The notes below the pieces were generated by a model. That model was not told the origin of the DNA and ran no database searches. It saw only the letters and a list, made by a program, of their open reading frames with translations. From positions 1-43,990 of the forward strand of contig MFUM01000010.1 in NCBI GenBank assembly GCA_001786955.1: 43,990 bases of DNA, in the 5' to 3' direction. The DNA comes from Candidatus Nomurabacteria bacterium RIFCSPHIGHO2_12_FULL_42_19 (GTDB taxonomy: Bacteria > Patescibacteriota > Minisyncoccia > Phycocordibacterales > UBA9973). Positions 40,513 through 43,990 of this stretch are shown piece by piece. A program made the translations under genes and the position numbers. Each line of letters begins with the position of its first letter. Within the stretch, counting starts at the first letter, position 1.

Positions 40513-40606
40513 GGATTTACTTTTTCAAGCTGGTCTGGTTGAGGCTACACAAATAAAGACAAAAGAGTGTAGCCGGCCCGAGGACCCAAGAAAAAGAAAA
40601 TCCTGC
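40510..40606. repeat. Dispersed T/A-flanked palindromic element, copy C
   Basis: Outer arms GCAGGATTT and AAAATCCTGC, then CTTTTTCAAGCTGGTCTGG and CCGAGGACCCAAGAAAAAG, and an inner 8-bp stem GGCTACAC/GTGTAGCC. It is the longest of the three copies and lies between ftsK and the small membrane protein gene. Confidence 0.7.
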
Positions 40607-40614
40607 GTTTAAAA

Positions 40615-42837
40615 TCATATCACATCCCCCCCATTTTCATCACGTGTAATTTTCTCCAGCACTTCTCTCGGCTTGGCGCCGTCTCCCGGGCCGATTACTC
40701 CGCGTTCTTCCAATTTATCCATCAGCCGCGCCGCTCTCGCATATCCCAATTTTAATTTTCTTTGAAGATAAGAAGTGGATGCTTTTCCAGCTTCCATCAC
40801 GCAAGCTCGAGCCTCTTCATACATTTCATCATCGTCTTCCTCTTCGTTCTGGAGCGCACTTTCAAAAATACTCTTATCGGCCGAAATAGAACCTGCAGTC
40901 AGAGTTATTTCTTCGGACACTTCATCCCGATATGTATCGGCGAGATACTTTACGACTTTTTTGACTTCCGTTTCGGAAATAAACGCGCTTTGCAGGCGTT
41001 CCGGCTGGGCATCGCCCGAAGAATAAAGCATATCGCCGGCGCCCAGGAGCTTTTCCGCCCCGCCAGCATCCAATATCGTGCGCGAATCCACTTGTGAAGA
41101 AACTTTCAAAGCGACACGGGCCGGAATATTGGCTTTAATCAGTCCCGTAATAACATTTACTTCCGGGCGCTGGGTGGAGAGTATTAAATGGATGCCCACT
41201 GCTCTGGACATTTGCGCCAGGCGGACGATGGCAGATTCCAGTTCTCTAGGATAGGTGCTCATTATATCCGCCAATTCGTCTATAATAATCACGATATACG
41301 GCAAGCGGTCAACCCCTCCTAGCCTCCCCTTATCAGGGGAGGAGGAGTCCTCATTTTCTCCCCCTGCTAAGGGGGAGCCAGAGGGGGTCTTAACTTTCTT
41401 TTTACCAAACACATTAAGGTGGTAAGATTCCACGTCCCGCACGGATTCTGCTTCCAAAATGTCGTAGCGGCGGTCCATTTCTTTGGCTGCCCATTTCAGG
41501 GCCAGAATTGTTTTCTTGGCGTCAGTAATAACCGGCGTAAGCAAATGCGGGATATTGTTATAAAGAGTCAGTTCTACGCGCTTCGGGTCTATTAATATGA
41601 ATTTCAAATCATCCGGTCCGTTCCGGTATAAAAGGGAAGTAATCATGGAATGGATACTGACTGATTTTCCCGAACCAGTCGTGCCGGCGACCAAGATATG
41701 CGGCATTTTCGCCAGATTGCCGAAAACCGCCTTGCCGGAAATATTGCGGCCCAGGGCCGTCGTCAGGGGTTTGGAAGAATTTTGGAATTTATCATCGGAA
41801 AGGAGAGTCGCCAGGCCGACAATTGATTTTGATTTATTCGGAATTTCAATACCGACCAGAGATTTGCCCGGAATCGGCGCTTCTATGCGGATTGGGTGCG
41901 CCGCAAGCGAGAGCGCGAGGTCGTTTTGCAGGCCCACGATACGGGAAAGTTTTACTCCTTCGGCCGGCTTCAGGGCATAACGCGTGACGGTCGGGCCGAT
42001 TGTTATTTCATCCATTTCCACTTCAATACCGAAGTTGGCGAGAGTGCGCTTGATAATATTCGCATTGGCTTTGATGTCGCCGGTATTGGGTTTGCCCTGG
42101 TCTTCTTCAAGCAATGATAATGGCGGGGGTAGGTAAGAGCCTAATCCGCTTTTTCTTTTTCTAATCGGGATGTCTTCTTCCTCTTCTTTTAACCCCTCCT
42201 GCCTCCCCTTATCAGGGGAGGTTTCCATCATTCCACCTAATAAGGGGGATAAAGGGGGTTCTTCTGCTTTTTTAATTTTTTCTTTTTCGTTTTCATTCAA
42301 AGCAGAAGTGAATTCTCCCTTTTTCTTTTTGGCGAAAAAAGACCGAATATTTTTGAAAAAAGGCAGTAGATTCAATTTCGCGTCAAACATCATTAGAATT
42401 GAAATTATTAAAAGCGCTCCGAGAAAAACCAGGCTGGCATAGCTATCAAACAATAAGACGAAAGGCGTGGATAAGACCTCTCCCAGCAACCCGCCCGAAT
42501 GTCTGCCCGAAGCGACATCCATCATCCCCAGACTTGAGAGAAGAAACATTGTTCCGCTGATGACGCGCGTCCAGCCGATATCCGGCGTTTCCGATTTTAT
42601 AAATGAACTCGCAAGTAAAACTAAGAGGGTGGGCAGAAGGACATAGCCGACGCCAAGTAGAAGATAAAGTTTTTCATAAGTAAACTTTCCGGCGACTCCC
42701 GCCACATCAAAAGCCGACATTAAAAAAAACAATGCCAGAACAAAAAAAACAACTGCGATAATTCCGTGTTTGGTCTGGGTTTTCAGTCCCGAAGGATATT
42801 CTTTGTCATCTTTTTTCTTGTCGCCATTTTTAGCCAT
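40615..42837 (-). CDS. ftsK: DNA translocase FtsK/SpoIIIE
   Basis: 740 residues; pumps chromosomal DNA at the division septum. About four N-terminal membrane helices (residues ~25-160, e.g. GIIAVVFFVLALFFLMSAF) come first, then a charged linker, an alpha/beta motor with ILVAGTTGSGKSVSIHSM (Walker A, ~residue 380) and YIVIIIDELADIMSTY (Walker B), and LILSTQRPEVNVITGLIKANIP. A C-terminal gamma winged helix (SYLQRKLKLGYARAARLMDKL) ends the protein. Two CCCCTCC-family repeats are translated in frame: residues ~193-216 in the linker and ~483-510 in the motor between Walker A and B. The start is supported by a leaderless promoter. Confidence 0.95.
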   Translation of the reverse strand: MAKNGDKKKDDKEYPSGLKTQTKHGIIAVVFFVLALFFLMSAFDVAGVAGKFTYEKLYLLLGVGYVLLPTLLVLLASSFIKSETPDIGWTRVISGTMFLLSSLGMMDVASGRHSGGLLGEVLSTPFVLLFDSYASLVFLGALLIISILMMFDAKLNLLPFFKNIRSFFAKKKKGEFTSALNENEKEKIKKAEEPPLSPLLGGMMETSPDKGRQEGLKEEEEDIPIRKRKSGLGSYLPPPLSLLEEDQGKPNTGDIKANANIIKRTLANFGIEVEMDEITIGPTVTRYALKPAEGVKLSRIVGLQNDLALSLAAHPIRIEAPIPGKSLVGIEIPNKSKSIVGLATLLSDDKFQNSSKPLTTALGRNISGKAVFGNLAKMPHILVAGTTGSGKSVSIHSMITSLLYRNGPDDLKFILIDPKRVELTLYNNIPHLLTPVITDAKKTILALKWAAKEMDRRYDILEAESVRDVESYHLNVFGKKKVKTPSGSPLAGGENEDSSSPDKGRLGGVDRLPYIVIIIDELADIMSTYPRELESAIVRLAQMSRAVGIHLILSTQRPEVNVITGLIKANIPARVALKVSSQVDSRTILDAGGAEKLLGAGDMLYSSGDAQPERLQSAFISETEVKKVVKYLADTYRDEVSEEITLTAGSISADKSIFESALQNEEEDDDEMYEEARACVMEAGKASTSYLQRKLKLGYARAARLMDKLEERGVIGPGDGAKPREVLEKITRDENGGDVI
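41309..41391. repeat. C-rich palindromic repeat, CCCCTCC family, copy 4 (in frame in the FtsK motor)
   Basis: AACCCCTCCTAGCCTCCCC then TTATCAGGGGAGGAGGAG, and TCTCCCCCTGCTAAGGGGGA as a second unit, ending in AGAGGGGGTCTT. It is translated as about 28 residues rich in Pro, Ser, Gly and Asp (TPSGSPLAGGENEDSSSPDK...) between Walker A and Walker B of FtsK. Confidence 0.85.
42190..42261. repeat. C-rich palindromic repeat, CCCCTCC family, copy 5 (in frame in the FtsK linker)
   Basis: TAACCCCTCCTGCCTCCCC, then ATCAGGGGAGG and CCACCTAATAAGGGGGATAA with a final AGGGGGTT. It is translated in frame as EPPLSPLLGGMMETSPDKGR and a few more residues in the charged linker between the membrane part and the motor. 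Confidence 0.85.
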
Positions 42838-42843
42838 AAGTTT

Positions 42844-42852
42844 ATTTTAGCA
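42844..42852 (-). promoter_or_regulatory. Extended -10 promoter of ftsK (leaderless)
   Basis: Minus-strand TGCTAAAAT ends 6 bases before the ftsK ATG at 42837; no SD is present. Confidence 0.55.
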
Positions 42853-42854
42853 CA

Positions 42855-42881
42855 GATTAGGTTCTAGGTTCTAGGTTCTAG
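42855..42881. repeat. TAGAACC heptamer repeat upstream of ftsK
   Basis: GGTTCTA repeated three times in a row and preceded by GATTA; reverse complement of the array before ssb (37094-37122). It overlaps the likely -35 region of the ftsK promoter. Confidence 0.75.
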
Positions 42882-42882
42882 T

Positions 42883-43033
42883 AAAAAAGCGAATAATTGT
42901 TTTTTAAATGCCTTGCGCAGGAAATTAGAAAATAAAAGAGGTAACCCTCTTATTATTTTCTTGATTGACGAGCAGTTCGCTGGCAAAGCTTTGCTAGATA
43001 GATTGCATTTTAAAAATTATTATTCGCTTTTTT
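42883..43033. repeat. Large inverted-repeat element with inner hairpins
   Basis: The 29-base arms 42883-42911 (AAAAAAGCGAATAAT...) and 43005-43033 are complementary at 26 positions. Between them are a 14-15-bp stem with one bulge (AGAAAATAA.. / ..TTATTTTCT around GAGGTAACCCTC) and a perfect GCAAAGCTTTGC palindrome (near 42983-42994). The whole 151 bases fill most of the gap between the divergent ftsK and winged-helix genes. No coding capacity is seen; it could be a MITE-like element or a structured regulatory RNA. Confidence 0.75.
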
Positions 43034-43049
43034 GTTCTTGCTTTTTCTG

Positions 43050-43072
43050 CTGTCCTATAGTATAACGGACAG
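43050..43072 (+). promoter_or_regulatory. Operator-like inverted repeat over the promoter of the winged-helix gene
   Basis: CTGTCC and GGACAG are perfect complements 11 bases apart; the spacer holds TATAGTATAAC, the likely -10 region, and the repeat ends one base before the ATG. The gene product has a DNA-binding C-terminus, so self-repression is plausible. Confidence 0.5.
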
Positions 43073-43828
43073 ATGTTGGGAGAAGAAAAGAAACTAAAAG
43101 ACTCCGCGTCCATTACAGACATTTCTGTAATGGACATCTCCTTTTCTATTTCTTATACTAAGACTCATAAGCTTATTACCGCGCTTTATATGGTCACGGA
43201 CATAATAGACAAGGACGAGCCGATTAGAGGTAAATTAAGGACATTGGGGACGGAGATTATATCGGACATGCATTCTGTTCCGGCTGAAGCAGGCAATAAA
43301 ATTGCTGAGACTGTGTCCTTTTTAAATATTGCTTCAGCTATGAATTTTATTTCGGAAATGAACTGCTCTATTCTTAAAAAAGAATTTCTTGAATTGAAAG
43401 GGTCTATACAAGAATATACGGATATGAAACCTACCTGGCTTGCAGAATTTTTTACCAAAGAAAATAACCCCTACCCAACCTCCCCCTTATCAAGGGGGAA
43501 GAGTGGAGTCTATAAAGGACACACGAGAATCGGTGTCCAAAAGGGAAGCACTTTAATGAAAGCTCTGTCTGATAAGACTCAAGCTATGTCCAATACAAAA
43601 CCAAGCACTACTAATTTTGATGTCCTTAAGAAACAAAGACGGGAAGAAATAAAAAACAGCATTAAAGCTAATGGCGGAAATGCTACTATAAAGGACATCA
43701 AAGATAAAGCATCAGGCTCGTTGGTTAATTGCGGCAAAAAGACACTCCAAAGAGAGCTGGTATCTATGGTCCGGGACGGCGTCCTTAGGAAAATAGGCGA
43801 AAAGAGGTGGAGCAGATATTCTCTATAA
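43073..43828 (+). CDS. Winged-helix DNA-binding protein, unknown role
   Basis: 251 residues. The N-terminal ~120 residues look like a four-helix bundle (SYTKTHKLITALYMVTDIIDK, RGKLRTLGTEIISDMHS, SFLNIASAMNFISEMN). A middle linker holds PYPTSPLSRGKSG, encoded by a CCCCTCC-family repeat. The C-terminal ~70 residues form a winged helix: RREEIKNSIKANGGNATIKDI, LVNCGKKTLQRELVSMVRDG and VLRKIGEKRWSRY. An operator-like palindrome covers the promoter and a 12-bp hairpin lies near the 5' coding end. I do not recognise the family. It may be an autoregulated repressor; this is inference. Confidence 0.7.
   Translation: MLGEEKKLKDSASITDISVMDISFSISYTKTHKLITALYMVTDIIDKDEPIRGKLRTLGTEIISDMHSVPAEAGNKIAETVSFLNIASAMNFISEMNCSILKKEFLELKGSIQEYTDMKPTWLAEFFTKENNPYPTSPLSRGKSGVYKGHTRIGVQKGSTLMKALSDKTQAMSNTKPSTTNFDVLKKQRREEIKNSIKANGGNATIKDIKDKASGSLVNCGKKTLQRELVSMVRDGVLRKIGEKRWSRYSL
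43108..43135 (+). repeat. 12-bp perfect hairpin in the 5' coding part of the winged-helix gene
   Basis: GTCCATTACAGA and TCTGTAATGGAC are exact complements around CATT. It starts 36 bases into the gene and could slow translation of, or serve as a second operator for, the gene. Confidence 0.7.
43466..43510. repeat. C-rich palindromic repeat, CCCCTCC family, copy 6 (in frame in the winged-helix gene)
   Basis: AACCCCTACCCAACCTCCCC, CTTATCAAGGGGGAAGAG and GGAGTCT. It encodes NPYPTSPLSRGKSGVY in the linker between the helical and winged-helix parts. Confidence 0.75.
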
Positions 43829-43844
43829 CATATATGATTAAAAA

Positions 43845-43882
43845 GAGATGCCTGCCCGCCGAAGCCTCGGCGCAGGCGGGGA
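43845..43882. repeat. GC palindrome (CCTGCCCGCC family), intergenic copy
   Basis: CCTGCCCGCCGAAGCCTCGG then GCGCAGGCGGGGAGCAGG: nested inverted arms (CCTGC with GCAGG, CCGCC with GGCGG, GCCGA with TCGGC). It is the most complete copy of the family also found in metG and, decayed, in tpiA. It lies after the stop of the winged-helix gene. Confidence 0.75.
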
Positions 43883-43900
43883 GCAGGTATTTTTTGATAT

Positions 43901-43990
43901 AACCCCACCCCGGCCCTCCCAACCCCTCCTAGCCTCCCCAAAGGGGAGGAAAAACTCATCTCCCCCTTTGGGGGAGAATTCAAAGAGGGG
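43901..43990. repeat. C-rich palindromic repeat, CCCCTCC family, copy 7 (runs to the window edge)
   Basis: Starts AACCCCACCCCGGCCCTCCC, continues with AACCCCTCCTAGCCTCCCC and AAAGGGGAGG, then TCTCCCCCTTTGGGGGAGA, and ends AAAGAGGGG at the last base. At least two units in tandem; it may continue beyond the window. Confidence 0.8.

Noticed and set aside
35588-43990. C-rich repeats as a CRISPR array
   Set aside because: Copies are far apart, unequal in length and lie inside genes; there are no regular spacers and no cas genes.

Overview
The window looks like a chromosome segment of a Candidate Phyla Radiation bacterium, most likely a Parcubacteria (Patescibacteria) lineage. This is inferred from gene content and style, not from a marker search. 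Genes are AT-rich, tightly packed and often overlap by four bases. There is a type IV pilus locus, large extracellular Ig-like proteins, several tRNA synthetases, and an EF-P with an atypical tip. Small GC-rich palindromic repeats lie between and inside genes. UGA acts as an ordinary stop (for example at the tpiA and dut ends), so this is not a UGA-recoding CPR lineage. No rRNA, tRNA, CRISPR array or transposase was recognised.

Layout. 1-1717: 3' part of a secreted adhesin-like protein with a thrombospondin type 1 domain. 1820-8139: type IV pilus operon (pilB, pilC, three prepilin genes, a large PilX-like protein). 8167-10193: tpiA-pgk, with a convergent HIT protein gene. 10701-15895: recJ, rnhA, comEC channel, a divergent sod gene and a separate ComEC-type metallo-beta-lactamase protein. 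15877-17991: glyA and an aldo/keto reductase. 17999-21097: a nucleotide-pool cluster (three Nudix hydrolases, a CYTH triphosphatase-like protein, tmk, dut). 21101-26433: argS and ileS, the latter with an inserted histidine phosphatase domain. 26440-26748: a GC-rich, SD-led mini-gene cassette with its own terminator. 26782-29961: degenerate HD protein, recO, membrane-anchored surface protein. 29966-36517: glyS, M16 peptidase, unknown protein, AI-2E-type transporter, metG, tatD. 36561-37778: the classical rpsF-ssb-rpsR operon. 38225-42837 (minus strand): efp, recA, a small membrane protein, ftsK. 43073-43828: a winged-helix protein with an operator-like palindrome at its start.

Functionally, the pilus genes, ComEC, the separate metallo-beta-lactamase domain, Ssb, RecA, RecJ and RecO together suggest competence for DNA uptake and recombination. 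The Nudix, dUTPase and Tmk genes would keep the nucleotide pool clean and balanced in an organism that probably scavenges nucleotides.

The most interesting signals are these. (1) A 19-bp perfect inverted repeat encloses 101 bp at the 5' end of a prepilin gene. Inverting it would give a second in-frame start with a shorter leader, so it may be a phase switch. (2) A complete-looking histidine phosphatase domain sits in the middle of IleRS. (3) Several families of palindromic repeats lie in frame inside ftsK (twice), recA, efp, metG, tpiA and a winged-helix gene, like Rickettsia palindromic elements. (4) A dispersed three-stem element occurs twice with base-pair-preserving changes. (5) About fifteen genes have an extended -10 box (TGnTAnnnT) only 5-9 bases before the start codon, pointing to widespread leaderless transcription.
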